Source: Oceanobacillus timonensis (lineage in GTDB: Bacteria; Bacillota; Bacilli; Bacillales; Amphibacillaceae). From it: a stretch of 64,000 nucleotides of DNA. The notes under the pieces are model-generated. The model did no database searches and was not told where the DNA came from. It worked only from the letters and a program-made list of their open reading frames with translations. The DNA lies in NCBI RefSeq assembly GCF_900166635.1, contig NZ_LT800497.1, forward strand, positions 2,652,344 through 2,716,343, written 5' to 3'. The position numbers and the translations under genes are program-made. Of this stretch, positions 1-8,660 are shown piece by piece; within the stretch, counting starts at the first letter, position 1, and every line of letters begins with the position of its first letter.

Positions 1-549
1 GCTTGGGTCATTAATACGGTGCTCCAGAAAGGTCATCATCCATTTATGGTCTACATTGTCAAAGAAGCCTTTGATGTCTACATCTACTACATAACTGGTA
101 TATCGCTTTTCAATATACACGTTTAGCGTCTTTAACGCATCATGACAGTTTCTTTTCGGACGAAATCCAAAGGAGCTGTCGAGAAAGTCATTCTCGTAAA
201 TAGCGTTTAATATCTTGGCCATACCTCTTTGAACGATTTTATCTTCATGTTCCGGGATACCTAAGGGTCTTTTCTTCTTTGTACCGGGTTTGTCAATATA
301 CGTTCTTCTTACCGGCACTGGTCGATACTTCTTCCCTTTCATGCGCAATACTAAGTCTTTGATATTATCGTCCAAATTGGCTCCATATTCTCCTTTGGTT
401 ACCTCATTGATACCTGTAGCCTTTTTATTTGGAAGTTCCTTATGGCATTGTTTCAGATTTTCTTCATTGAGAAGATGTGCTAAAGATGTAAAGACCATAT
501 CCTTATTTTCTTTCGCTAATTCTGCTATCCTTCGCAGTTCAGTTTCCAT
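1..549 (-). CDS. ltrA: Group II intron reverse transcriptase/maturase, N-terminal part (cut by window edge)
   Basis: The reading frame opens with ATG at 549 behind a strong ribosome site (GGAGGTGG, about 7 bases upstream) and runs without a stop past position 1, giving about 183 residues. It shows the fingers part of a group II intron reverse transcriptase: a motif LGIPEHEDKIVQRGMAKIL (about residues 96-114), then SSFGFRPKRNCHDAL and the first palm strand VDVDIKGFFDNVDH with the conserved aspartates of RT domain 3. The YADD catalytic box, maturase domain and any endonuclease domain would lie outside the window. It is not a copy of the other reverse transcriptase here (21926-23230); the two differ throughout. 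Family assignment is secure, the intron class is not. Its role would be splicing and retrohoming of the surrounding intron. Confidence 0.88.
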   Translation of the reverse strand, partial: METELRRIAELAKENKDMVFTSLAHLLNEENLKQCHKELPNKKATGINEVTKGEYGANLDDNIKDLVLRMKGKKYRPVPVRRTYIDKPGTKKKRPLGIPEHEDKIVQRGMAKILNAIYENDFLDSSFGFRPKRNCHDALKTLNVYIEKRYTSYVVDVDIKGFFDNVDHKWMMTFLEHRINDPS

Positions 550-1046
550 TCATTCTCCACCTCCGTGTGTGGTTGATGTGTCCCCTTGAAGGGCATTGAT
601 AAGTGGTGGCCTTTCCTCCATCAGCGTTACCCGACTTCATTGGTACTATGCCACCATCCGACTACCTTTAGGCTTCTGGCTACCTCACTTTATTATCGCT
701 TGTTCACCATTACCTTCCTGCTAATTTGTTGGAAAGACCGTAAAGGTTCTCCCGAGTTGCCGTGATATATCTATGTGTAACGTGCCAAGGTCATCGACTC
801 CGAGGAAGCTAGTGTTTTCTTGCCTTTTGTCGTAAACACCAGTGTTGTCTTCTAAGCTCCTGAACTTATCGACCTTCCTATCTCTTCACGGAATTTCGAA
901 GCTCTATCCCTTCAACCGCTCTTGGTTTTCCGCCCATTACCTCACTGTCTACGCTTAAAAGCTTGTGTTACCACAAGCCCTCCAAGACTCGCTACGAGTG
1001 AATGGCTAGTTCTTTCTCGACGGGAATCCCACCCGCTATATATCAC
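1..1046 (-). mobile_element. Group II intron, 5' part (domains I-IV beginning), truncated by window edge
   Basis: About 500 bases of non-coding, GC-richer sequence with many short inverted repeats lie upstream of the reverse transcriptase start, as expected for ribozyme domains I-III with the protein in domain IV. The proposed 5' splice point is at 1046/1047, where the minus strand reads GTGATATATAGCGG directly after a palindromic-repeat half that is also seen elsewhere in the window. Group II introns usually begin GUGYG; this match is only partial, so the boundary is an inference from where the repeat stops. The 3' half, including domains V and VI, is outside the window. Confidence 0.7.
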
Positions 1047-1159
1047 GACCTATGCTCGGTCGCTCCAGGAGTCTCCGTATTTTTCCTCCGCTAGTTAGCT
1101 TTATTGCTATCTACTTGTAGCTACTATATTTTTTATAAAATTCATTAACCTGACAACAT
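1047..1159 (-). repeat. Intergenic palindromic repeat, left half, interrupted by the group II intron (copy A)
   Basis: Read on the minus strand this segment contains a 16-base block (1144-1159), then 47 bases, then AACTAGCG (1089-1096) followed by GAGGAAAAATACGGAGACTCCTG. The 16-base block and AACTAGCG occur again at 42309-42324 and 42254-42261 with exactly the same 47-base spacing. The ACTAGCGGAGG and GACTCCTG words also occur at 42412-42442 with the same 11-base spacing. The matching right arm is not seen here and is expected beyond the intron, to the left of position 1. Confidence 0.65.
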
Positions 1160-1248
1160 TGGTAATCGCAAAAGCTCTTCGGTGGGACGAGTAAGCGCAG
1201 TCCCAGTCCCAGCCAGCTCCACTGCGAAAAAGATTCTCAAAATGAATA

Positions 1249-1617
1249 TTAGAAAAATGGTTTGTTTAACTGGTAAACATGATCGCTGCCTTTCTGTTTA
1301 ATAAACAAGAGTATATAGACCTTTTCGCCCAATTCTTCCCGAAATGATATGGAAACCTCGCCTTGCGGAAAAACATAATCCGTTTGATATGATGGAGAAA
1401 TGTCATCTTCACTTAGTTCTTTACGCGCCTTCTGATAAGCCATTTGAGAGAGTGTTTCTATCTCAATATGATCCAACTGGTTATGAACGATTTCTTTTGC
1501 AGTCTGATACTGGGAAAGCAAAAAATGAATGGACAGAAAAACGATAAGAATGACCCAGACAACATGCAATAACAGAAAACCTTGTTGATTATGGAGCGTT
1601 ATAAATTGTTTTTTCAT
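1249..1617 (-). CDS. comGG: ComGG, minor pseudopilin-like protein of the competence pilus
   Basis: Last gene of the comG operon, 122 residues from ATG 1617 (site AGGTGA just upstream; an in-frame GTG lies three codons earlier). ComGG is a minor component of the pseudopilus that brings DNA through the wall during transformation. The sequence has a short polar leader, then a hydrophobic helix (about residues 11-30, LLLHVVWVILIVFLSIHFLL), and a charged C-terminal part. It lacks a standard G-F-T-L-I-E prepilin site, having QQGFLLLH instead, as ComGG proteins often do. It overlaps the end of comGF by 29 bases. Identification rests mainly on position and size, since ComGG is poorly conserved in sequence. 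Confidence 0.8.
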   Translation of the reverse strand: MKKQFITLHNQQGFLLLHVVWVILIVFLSIHFLLSQYQTAKEIVHNQLDHIEIETLSQMAYQKARKELSEDDISPSYQTDYVFPQGEVSISFREELGEKVYILLFIKQKGSDHVYQLNKPFF

Positions 1618-2056
1618 ATACTTCACCTGACTCTTTGGTAATCGTTAAGAATATAGCATTTGTCTGTTCTTCAAAGGCAACATCAGATACGTCATGTAGA
1701 TATATTTCATGTCCTTGTCTGTTTACCTGCCTTCGTATGGAATGGTTATATTGGCTGAACGTTGCTGTTTTCTCTGTATTATCATTTCGATCAAGAAACC
1801 GGATATGCAATTGGTTATCAGCAACATGGATGGAAGTAGAGGCAATGATATCATCGTGTAAATGGATGAAAAATTGTTGCATAGATAAGGCTTCTGTATA
1901 TGTTTGTTTTAATGAAAGTGTAGACAGAGCATAATGCACAAAAGGCAGCGTTAATGTCAGAACCGTCAAAGCAACCAGCATCGAAATGAGAGTAAACCCT
2001 TTTTGATTATTCCAATATGGCATAGAGACATTTTGTTTCTGTTTTTTGTTTGGCAT
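1589..2056 (-). CDS. comGF: ComGF, competence pseudopilin-like protein
   Basis: Sixth gene of the comG operon. A prepilin-type site NQKGFTLISMLVAL is followed by a hydrophobic helix, then a beta-rich globular part of about 110 residues. The start is uncertain: ATG at 2056 gives a 20-residue leader, ATG at 2023 gives a 9-residue leader more typical of prepilins but has no ribosome site, and an in-frame GTG at 2071 sits beside AAAGGA. In every case the gene overlaps comGE, so translation is probably coupled. The product would be processed by ComC prepilin peptidase and contribute to the competence pseudopilus. Confidence 0.85.
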   Translation of the reverse strand: MPNKKQKQNVSMPYWNNQKGFTLISMLVALTVLTLTLPFVHYALSTLSLKQTYTEALSMQQFFIHLHDDIIASTSIHVADNQLHIRFLDRNDNTEKTATFSQYNHSIRRQVNRQGHEIYLHDVSDVAFEEQTNAIFLTITKESGEVYEKTIYNAP

Positions 2057-2345
2057 TAGTCCATTCTGCACATCCTTTCAAATACTCCCCTTCCAGTTTG
2101 AAAGAAAATTCTGCAGAAGTCCGGTAAGGAGTTACAGTATAGTTGCTTGGGTAAGACGTTATTCCAATAAACACCCCTTGCAAATCATCATGCAGTTTAC
2201 TTGTTATTTGGACTCTTTCGACTGAATCATACTGTTCTTTTGCAAGGAGGGAGAGAAGAGGAAAAAGCATGGTAAGCATGGTAAATAGAAGCAGCGATGC
2301 AATCAGGGTTTCAAATAAGGTAAATCCTTTATCGTTTTTCAACAT
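2007..2345 (-). CDS. comGE: ComGE, minor competence pseudopilin
   Basis: The ATG at 2345 is preceded by GGGAAAGG at a good distance and places the prepilin site KNDKGFTLFETLIASLLLF at the N-terminus; a longer frame upstream would bury it. The product is 112 residues: class III signal, hydrophobic helix to about residue 30, then a short globular part with two cysteines near the C-terminus. It overlaps the end of comGD by 17 bases. It is presumed to be a minor pseudopilin acting with ComGC, ComGD and ComGG in DNA uptake. Confidence 0.88.
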   Translation of the reverse strand: MLKNDKGFTLFETLIASLLLFTMLTMLFPLLSLLAKEQYDSVERVQITSKLHDDLQGVFIGITSYPSNYTVTPYRTSAEFSFKLEGEYLKGCAEWTNAKQKTETKCLYAILE

Positions 2346-2760
2346 AAAATCTGCCTTTCCCCAGTGGAAATACAATCTGATACGGCTCCCCTGCTAAGCT
2401 TACCCAAATGGTTTGTGGATTTTTTATAATCCCGCGCACATAAAATGCCACATCTTTTGGATAAGAACTCTCCAAAGAGAATTGGGATGGATATTCTCGT
2501 GTTATAACAGTAGAGCGATTAAGCGTAATACGATAGTTATCTGGATGGAATTTTAGAACATAGGGCATATTAATCTCCTGGGTGCTCGCTGTATTTTGCA
2601 AATAGAGTACATCCATTTCTAACGTATCAAGGAATTGCTTAAGCTCCAGTTTGTCTGTTTGTTCCACCTGCAGTTTAGGAACGAGTAACAACATCACAGC
2701 TAATATGGATAATGCAAATAATGTTTCGATTAACGTAAACCCTTGTTCAGTTCGAGGCAT
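2329..2760 (-). CDS. comGD: ComGD, competence pseudopilin
   Basis: 143 residues. The N-terminus PRTEQGFTLIETLFALSIL is a classic prepilin peptidase site (cleavage after the glycine at residue 7) leading into a hydrophobic helix that ends near residue 28. The remaining part has the alternating pattern of a type IV pseudopilin head. The start ATG overlaps the end of comGC by 14 bases, with GGTG just upstream. ComGD is needed for assembly of the transformation pseudopilus; the assignment follows from motif, length and operon position. Confidence 0.92.
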   Translation of the reverse strand: MPRTEQGFTLIETLFALSILAVMLLLVPKLQVEQTDKLELKQFLDTLEMDVLYLQNTASTQEINMPYVLKFHPDNYRITLNRSTVITREYPSQFSLESSYPKDVAFYVRGIIKNPQTIWVSLAGEPYQIVFPLGKGRFYVEKR

Positions 2761-3052
2761 TTACCACACCGTTAGAAATAGAAAGGCTATTACCATCGGA
2801 GCATGTTGTTTGATCTTCGGTAATATAATCCGCGCTTACGAGCTGGTTTATGCTGGAAGGTAAATTGCCCGTATCAATATGATAAGCATCTGTTTGTGCT
2901 TGGACGACAGAAATCAACGCTTCACAGCCTTTTGAATGCACATCCCCTGTTTTCTTGCCCAGATTCGGTATAATTAAAATCATGATGACAGAGATGACCA
3001 TTAAGACGATAAGCATCTCTATCAATGTGAAACCCTTCTGATTTTTCAACAT
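2747..3052 (-). CDS. comGC: ComGC, major competence pseudopilin
   Basis: 101 residues, the usual ComGC length. The prepilin site KGFTLIE (residues 6-12) is followed by a strongly hydrophobic helix to about residue 30. Two cysteines, C43 and C84, match the intramolecular disulfide known for ComGC and made by the BdbCD system. The start ATG has a good ribosome site (AAAGGAG). ComGC forms the main shaft of the competence pseudopilus on the outer face of the membrane after processing by ComC. Confidence 0.95.
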   Translation of the reverse strand: MLKNQKGFTLIEMLIVLMVISVIMILIIPNLGKKTGDVHSKGCEALISVVQAQTDAYHIDTGNLPSSINQLVSADYITEDQTTCSDGNSLSISNGVVNASN

Positions 3053-3065
3053 ATTACAAACTCCT

Positions 3066-4106
3066 TTACAACGTATTCATTAATTCAAACATCGGCGACA
3101 TTAAACTGATATAGATAAATATGATAAACGCTCCAATGATGGAGAAAAAAACAGGCTGAATATAGACAATTCTTTTTTGAAGCCGCTGATACATCGTATC
3201 GATAGAAACATCGGCAAAGATAGCTAAATCTTTTGCTAAGCTTTTCGCATCCATATTAGAAGATAAAATATCTGTCAAGTGACTTTCTAAAAATGCCATT
3301 GTGGTTAATAGACCGTGGATTGACCGCCCTTTAAAATATTCTAATTGCATTTGTTTTGCGTAATAAGAAATGATTGGAAGCTTTGTCTGCTTGGACATAT
3401 AATTCAAAATTTCTTTCATGGGCATGCCTGTTTGTAGAAGAGAACTGTACAAAGCAGCAAAATGAAAGGATGTTTGTTTCCTGAGGTAAGAACGGTATAG
3501 AGGGATTCTTTTATACCATTTCATTTTCGTTTCTAAAGAAATATTTTTTCTCACAAAAAGCCAAATGAGTGTACCTATGGTGAAGAAAAAAAGCAGAACA
3601 AGGATAACATATCCGAACCATGAGGAAAGAAGAATAACGACCTGAAGCAGGACAGGGAGTTCTCCAAACAAAAGCTGCTGGAAGGAAGGGATGACATACG
3701 AGTAAATAAAAAACAACAATACACTGAAAATCAGCAATAATATAAGCGGGTAACGGACCGTTTGCTGGAATTTACGAATATATTGAACACGCTGCTGAAA
3801 TAATTGATAGCAATGTTCAATCCGTTCGTGTATATTGGATTTTTCCCGTACAACAAAAAGATAAGAGACCACCGAGTGATGAAAACCTGCTTTATCTAAA
3901 GCTTCATCCAAATGTTCTCCTGCTTCCAGACTTCTCAAAATCTGGCTGGAGATGTGTTCCAACTCCCCGTAGTATTTCATGGTATCTAAAGAATGGATAA
4001 GGGTAAGACCTCTTGCAAGCATACGCTGCAGAACATGTAAAAATTGCAGTTGTACAGCAATTGATATCTTTTGATTATTACGGAGAAATCGTTTCGCTAA
4101 AGCCAT
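3066..4106 (-). CDS. comGB: ComGB, polytopic membrane platform protein of the competence pseudopilus
   Basis: GspF/PilC-family inner-membrane platform protein. I choose ATG 4106 (MALAKRFLRNNQ), preceded by GGAAGG nine bases upstream, which gives 346 residues and a 29-base overlap with comGA; an upstream in-frame start at 4175 would overlap by almost 100 bases. Two related T2SSF domains are visible, each with a hydrophilic helical part followed by membrane helices (about residues 120-145 and 165-200 in the first, and near the C-terminus in the second). It anchors pseudopilus assembly and contacts the ATPase ComGA. Confidence 0.92.
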   Translation of the reverse strand: MALAKRFLRNNQKISIAVQLQFLHVLQRMLARGLTLIHSLDTMKYYGELEHISSQILRSLEAGEHLDEALDKAGFHHSVVSYLFVVREKSNIHERIEHCYQLFQQRVQYIRKFQQTVRYPLILLLIFSVLLFFIYSYVIPSFQQLLFGELPVLLQVVILLSSWFGYVILVLLFFFTIGTLIWLFVRKNISLETKMKWYKRIPLYRSYLRKQTSFHFAALYSSLLQTGMPMKEILNYMSKQTKLPIISYYAKQMQLEYFKGRSIHGLLTTMAFLESHLTDILSSNMDAKSLAKDLAIFADVSIDTMYQRLQKRIVYIQPVFFSIIGAFIIFIYISLMSPMFELMNTL

Positions 4107-5073
4107 AAGCAAATGCCTTCCTTTGTAAATTTTTAAATTGCTGTTTTTCCGGCAAGTTTTGCAATGTACCTTCAATCGCTTCTGTCAGAGGAACACCGTC
4201 GATTAGTTCTCCGATAGCACTCCGCTGCCTTTTATTCTTTCTGGTAATCGGAATTAATCGCAGTGCCCCTACTCCAATAAGAATCTGGTGAAGATCCGCT
4301 TTCTTAATCCCCATTTCTTTTAAGCGGAAAATCGTTCCGACAGCATTTTTCGCATGTAGTGTACTCAACACAAGATGACCTGTCAAAGCTGCTTCTACAG
4401 CAAAATGAGCGGTTTCTTTATCTCTGATTTCTCCAACCATCAGAATATCCGGATCATGACGTAAAGCTGCTTTTAAACCCGTTTGATAGGAAATACCCGC
4501 TTTCTCATTAATTTGTACTTGTAAAATTTGTTTTATTTTTCTCTCGATGGGGTCTTCTAAGGAGATAATTTGGCAAGGTCTTTCCTTCATTTTCATTTCT
4601 AACAGAGAATATAGCGTGGATGATTTCCCGCTTCCGGTTGCCCCGGTTACCAGGATAAGTCCGGCTTCATGGTTCATCCATCTTCGCATTTGCTGTATTT
4701 GATTGGGAAAAAGAAATAAATAATCCAGCGGTAACGTCTCATTTTGAGGAAGAATTCGAATAGCAATCGTCTCTTGCTGGTGATGGGGAAGTGTAGAAAT
4801 ACGAAGTGCATAATCTTTTTTTCCAAAGTGCCAGATCATAATTCCTGCCTGAGGCTTTCTGCTTTCACCAATATCCATGTTGGCACTGAATTTAAAATAT
4901 GTTCTTAGCAGCTGATATTGTTTTGTCAGGATAGTACGGATAAAAGTACGTTTACCGTGGATACGAAAGTAAATTTCAGTTTCCTGCTCATAAGGGTAGA
5001 AGTGGATATCGGATGCTTGCTGTTGTGCTGCTGCCTGAAAGAGGTCGTCAGATAACTTTGTGACGTGATTCAT
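4078..5073 (-). CDS. comGA: ComGA, traffic ATPase driving competence pseudopilus assembly
   Basis: 331 residues, a GspE/PilB-family secretion ATPase. Seen in order: Walker A GATGSGKSS (144-152), Asp box SLEDPIE (from 171), Walker B DILMVGEIRD (209-218) and the His box ending STLHA (about 241). It is slightly shorter than the B. subtilis protein (about 356). No CxxC zinc-binding pairs are present in the C-terminal region, unlike in many GspE relatives. It is the first gene of the comG operon and sits at the cytoplasmic face of the membrane. AT-rich sequence upstream (5100-5200) could hold ComK boxes, but I could not match two properly spaced ones. Confidence 0.95.
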   Translation of the reverse strand: MNHVTKLSDDLFQAAAQQQASDIHFYPYEQETEIYFRIHGKRTFIRTILTKQYQLLRTYFKFSANMDIGESRKPQAGIMIWHFGKKDYALRISTLPHHQQETIAIRILPQNETLPLDYLFLFPNQIQQMRRWMNHEAGLILVTGATGSGKSSTLYSLLEMKMKERPCQIISLEDPIERKIKQILQVQINEKAGISYQTGLKAALRHDPDILMVGEIRDKETAHFAVEAALTGHLVLSTLHAKNAVGTIFRLKEMGIKKADLHQILIGVGALRLIPITRKNKRQRSAIGELIDGVPLTEAIEGTLQNLPEKQQFKNLQRKAFAYGFSETISP

Positions 5074-5280
5074 TTACTCACCTCCTCTAATAAATATTTC
5101 TGACATAATCTATAAGTTCGACGTTTTTTCGGATTATCCTTCTTTTTTCTAGAAAAAAGAATATATTTTTTCTCCGTGGTTTAAACTATATATAAAACAA
5201 CTTCGAACAGCATTTACTCCTGCCATTACGAATACAGAAGATACGGAGCAACTTTCTTTCAAAGGAGCGTTGAATAAAAG

Positions 5281-5475
5281 ATGAAAAGCAATGATTATAT
5301 TCGATTTTTGACAGAAGAAACAATCAAATACATGAACTTATCTTCCGAAGAAAAAAAAGAACGCAAACAACAAAAGAAGCAATCGACTAACCAGTTATAC
5401 AGCAACAAATGGTTAGGTGTTATTCCTTTTTCGATTCAGTCTTGGTATCACAAAAGAAAAAACAGCCGAAACTAA
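5281..5475 (+). CDS. yqzE: YqzE family small protein
   Basis: 64 residues, rich in lysine and glutamate in the middle (SSEEKKERKQQKKQ) and ending in an aromatic segment with a WLGVIPFSIQSWY pattern, which I recognise from the YqzE family. Ribosome site AAAGGAG lies about 14 bases upstream of the ATG. In B. subtilis yqzE lies just downstream of comGG in the same direction. Here it is upstream of comGA and divergent from it. The function is unknown. Confidence 0.75.
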   Translation: MKSNDYIRFLTEETIKYMNLSSEEKKERKQQKKQSTNQLYSNKWLGVIPFSIQSWYHKRKNSRN

Positions 5476-5505
5476 ATCGACTGTTTCTCGTTATTCTTCG
5501 TAAAA

Positions 5506-5537
5506 AAACGATGCAGGCATATTCGCCTGCATCGTTT
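5506..5537. terminator. Bidirectional terminator between yqzE and ltaS
   Basis: A perfect stem (AAACGATGCAGGC with its complement, 6-base loop) stands between two convergent genes. It has a T-run on the minus-strand side (complement of TAAAAAAA at 5501) and TTTACGTTT on the plus-strand side. Confidence 0.85.
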
Positions 5538-5541
5538 ACGT

Positions 5542-7479
5542 TTATTCTTCCTCATCGCCAAAATCAACAAATCGGAATAAGTCTCCGTAAATAAGAGAGT
5601 CAGAATAAGAAAGTTCGGTATCTACTTGTTCTTGAACAGATTCACAAGTATTTTGTACGTTTTCCGATTCTTCACTTGCTTCTTCCTCTGAATTAGCCTC
5701 TTCCTCGACGACATCATCCATTGGCTCTCCTGTTTCACGGTCATAACAAGCACCAGCAGTACTTACATAATCATCAGTGATAAAATCGCCATTTCGTAAT
5801 GCGATATAATCTTTTCTATCATCACTGAATAAGTCATTTCCGAAGTAAATATCATCATCAGATTCAATACCCAGCATGTTCAACATGGTCGGTTTCAAAT
5901 CAATTTGGCCACTGATTTTATCAATTTCTTTACCATTACCGTCTCCCGGGATATGAATAAATAATGGGACACGTTGTAACTGAACCTGGTCATAAGGTGT
6001 AATCTCATCCTTATCCAAGAATTGGGCCATTGCTTTATTGTGGTTTGCACTGATTCCAATATGGTCACCCATAATCACAATGACAGAGTCTTCATACAGA
6101 CCGGATTCTTTCAATTCATCAAAGAATTCTTCAATAGACTCATCCATGTAACGTACAGTTGGAATATAACTGTTTAACGTATTGGAGTTGGAATCAAACT
6201 TATCAATAGTAGCATCTTCCTCATCCAATTCAAATGGAAAGTGGTTGGTCAGTGTAATCATTTTTGTATAGAACGGTTCTTCTTGCTCTTCTAAAAGCGG
6301 AATAGATTGTTCAAAGAATGGTTTATCCTTCATACCCCATCCTACAGAGTTTTCCGGAGTTACATCATAAGATTCTTCCCCTTTGAACTCATCGATATTC
6401 AGGCTGTTATACATTTGTTCCCGATTCCAGAAACTTTTATTATTCGCATGCAGTACAGATGACGTATAGCCCTCATCTTTAATCATTTCCGGGAATGAAT
6501 GATACTCATTTCCTCCATGTGTAAAGAATACTGCACCGCGAGATAATGGGTACATGGAATTTTCTACTAAAAATTCGGAATCAGATGTATTCCCCTGACC
6601 CGTTTGTTCATAAAAGTTGTCAAAGTAATACGTATCCTCATCATGCGCCAGATCATTAAGGAATGGTGTCACTTCTTCTCCATTCACTTCACTGTCCATC
6701 GCAAAATGCTGCAAGGATTCAGCGTTAATGAAAATGATATTTTTATCCTTCGCAATACCATTCATTTCTTCACTGCTCTCATGATCCACATTTTCTTTTA
6801 TATAATCCTGAATTTCAGGAATTTCATTACCGTCTGCAAACACACGTTGTGATTCATTTTTAGAATGAACAACGACATCATATACATGATAGTTCAGCAA
6901 TCCAATATTTTTTACTAAATATTCGCGGTCAAAACCACGGGTGAACAGCTGTGGTCTTTCCATTTCTGCAAGGAAAAAGTTACCTGCAAGTAAAACTAAT
7001 GAAAATGCCAGTACGCCGACTTTACCGCTTCTTGGATACAGCACGGATAAGTTTCCTTCAAATTTCTTACTTAAATACCAGACGATCGCAACATCTGCAA
7101 AAATGAACAGATCCCATGGTTTAATTAGAGTTAAGATACTGGATCCTAAATCTGTCATATTGCTTCCCATAAATAGTTGCGGGATGGTGATAAAGTCTGT
7201 GAACTGCCGGTAGAATACCAGATTTGCCCAAACAAGTAAGGACATTGCCAACATCGCATACCGAATGTACTTCATTTGTCTGGAAGATTTTTTAAACCAT
7301 ACTCCTAATGCCAGAATTAAGAATGCTGACACAAACGGATTAATAAACAAAATTAATTCCTGCATGGAGTTATCAAGTTCAATATTAAATACAAACCGGT
7401 AGACAATATACGTTTTCAGACCAAGTAATAGTGCCGCAATCACATAGAGCGGTATCTTTGGCTTTTTTAATTGTTTCAT
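5542..7479 (-). CDS. yqgS: Lipoteichoic acid synthase family protein (LtaS/YqgS-like)
   Basis: 645 residues. Five membrane helices fill the first 170 or so residues, followed by an extracellular sulfatase-fold domain. The nucleophile is visible as Thr298 in QGNTSDSEF, with Glu254 (INAESLQ) and the downstream MGDHIG motif as further metal ligands, so the enzyme looks active. LtaS enzymes polymerise glycerol phosphate from phosphatidylglycerol into lipoteichoic acid. The C-terminus carries a long acidic tail rich in Glu and Ser. B. subtilis YqgS occupies the same position next to glcK, so it is the likely orthologue, but LtaS, YfnI and YqgS cannot be told apart with certainty here. Confidence 0.9.
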   Translation of the reverse strand: MKQLKKPKIPLYVIAALLLGLKTYIVYRFVFNIELDNSMQELILFINPFVSAFLILALGVWFKKSSRQMKYIRYAMLAMSLLVWANLVFYRQFTDFITIPQLFMGSNMTDLGSSILTLIKPWDLFIFADVAIVWYLSKKFEGNLSVLYPRSGKVGVLAFSLVLLAGNFFLAEMERPQLFTRGFDREYLVKNIGLLNYHVYDVVVHSKNESQRVFADGNEIPEIQDYIKENVDHESSEEMNGIAKDKNIIFINAESLQHFAMDSEVNGEEVTPFLNDLAHDEDTYYFDNFYEQTGQGNTSDSEFLVENSMYPLSRGAVFFTHGGNEYHSFPEMIKDEGYTSSVLHANNKSFWNREQMYNSLNIDEFKGEESYDVTPENSVGWGMKDKPFFEQSIPLLEEQEEPFYTKMITLTNHFPFELDEEDATIDKFDSNSNTLNSYIPTVRYMDESIEEFFDELKESGLYEDSVIVIMGDHIGISANHNKAMAQFLDKDEITPYDQVQLQRVPLFIHIPGDGNGKEIDKISGQIDLKPTMLNMLGIESDDDIYFGNDLFSDDRKDYIALRNGDFITDDYVSTAGACYDRETGEPMDDVVEEEANSEEEASEESENVQNTCESVQEQVDTELSYSDSLIYGDLFRFVDFGDEEE

Positions 7480-7700
7480 TTATATCCTCTCCTAATTGAT
7501 AAAAACAGGAATACGAATTTGTTCTTTAACATATTACTTCCCATTTTATTAGCTAATGTAAACCTACAACTAGAGAATTTTACATCCTTTTCATACGATT
7601 TGGCAAGAGAAAGGTTTCACATTAAATCATTTTATTTTATTACCCGTTCATAAATTACTATTTTAGTAGATAATCTGAAAAAATCAAGTCTGAAAATCAG

Positions 7701-8660
7701 TTAATTATTATTTTCATACACTAGATAAGCCCCACCAATGATACCCGCGTCATTCCCAAGCTGGCAAACTTTAATGGTGCAAACCTCGCTTATCCTTGGT
7801 AAAGCGTGCTTTCTGAATGCTTGGGTTACAGCTTGTATCAAATAATCTCCTGCATTTGATACGCCGCCGCCTATCAAAATATTGGAAGGATTGATAATCA
7901 TTGACATGTTCGATAGTGCTTTCCCTAAAACATCTGTTGTATAGTCTATAATTTCCTTAGAAGCGGGATCTCCCTGTTTCGCCAAATCAAAAATATGACG
8001 GGTGGTAATGCTTCCCTCTGCTTGAAATACTTTCGCTAAGAGCGAATCGGGATTTGCCTGGACTTTTTCCATTCCTTGTCTAACAATACCGGTCGCCGAT
8101 GCTATCGTTTCTAAACAGCCCCTTTTACCACAATTACATAAATGACCGTTTTCCAGCACTTCAATATGACCAATCTCACCCGCCATACCATTGGCGCCGT
8201 TTAAAATCGTACCATTAGCGATGATTCCGCCGCCAACACCTGTACCTAATGTAATAGCTATTAAATTTCTGGATTGATTTCCTGCACCAACCCAATTTTC
8301 TCCTAAAACTGCAATGTTCGCATCATTTTCAACATAAACAGGAACATTTGCAAGCTTTCCAAGTTCTTCAGCTAAACGAACGTCTTTCCAACCAATGTTA
8401 ACGGCTTCTGCAATGACACCTGTATGCGCATCAACAAAACCGGGTGCTCCGACACCAATGCCTTTTATAGAAGCATTGTTAAACGGTGGTGTTTGCAATT
8501 TAGACGCCATGCTGGACCAAATATCTGAAATGATATTCTCGCCATTATTCGTTAAATCAGTGGGGATTTCCCATTTATCCTGAATCGTTCCATCTTTCGT
8601 AATAAAGCCAATTTTCACTGTGGTTCCACCAATATCTGCACCTGCTAATAATTCATTCAT
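7701..8660 (-). CDS. glcK: Glucokinase, ROK family
   Basis: 319 residues from ATG 8660 (site GAAAGGAAA about 10 bases upstream; an in-frame GTG lies two codons earlier). It has the ATP-binding phosphate-1 loop GADIGGTTVKIG at the N-terminus, the ROK substrate motif around ENDANIAVLGE, a LGTGVGGG phosphate loop and the zinc motif CNCGKRGCLE. It phosphorylates glucose to glucose 6-phosphate in the cytoplasm. It overlaps the end of yqgQ by 8 bases, the same arrangement as in B. subtilis (yqgQ-glcK), and no DNA-binding domain is present, so it is a kinase and not a ROK repressor. Confidence 0.95.
   Translation of the reverse strand: MNELLAGADIGGTTVKIGFITKDGTIQDKWEIPTDLTNNGENIISDIWSSMASKLQTPPFNNASIKGIGVGAPGFVDAHTGVIAEAVNIGWKDVRLAEELGKLANVPVYVENDANIAVLGENWVGAGNQSRNLIAITLGTGVGGGIIANGTILNGANGMAGEIGHIEVLENGHLCNCGKRGCLETIASATGIVRQGMEKVQANPDSLLAKVFQAEGSITTRHIFDLAKQGDPASKEIIDYTTDVLGKALSNMSMIINPSNILIGGGVSNAGDYLIQAVTQAFRKHALPRISEVCTIKVCQLGNDAGIIGGAYLVYENNN

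Noticed and set aside
1168..1230. Possible transposon end with GGGACTG words next to the comG operon
   Set aside because: Only short words repeat; no transposase, inverted ends or target duplication could be found.
5100..5200. AT-rich blocks upstream of comGA resembling ComK boxes (AAAAN5TTTT)
   Set aside because: One near-match can be read, but no second box at 8, 18 or 31 bases with acceptable sequence, so I do not list it as a binding site.
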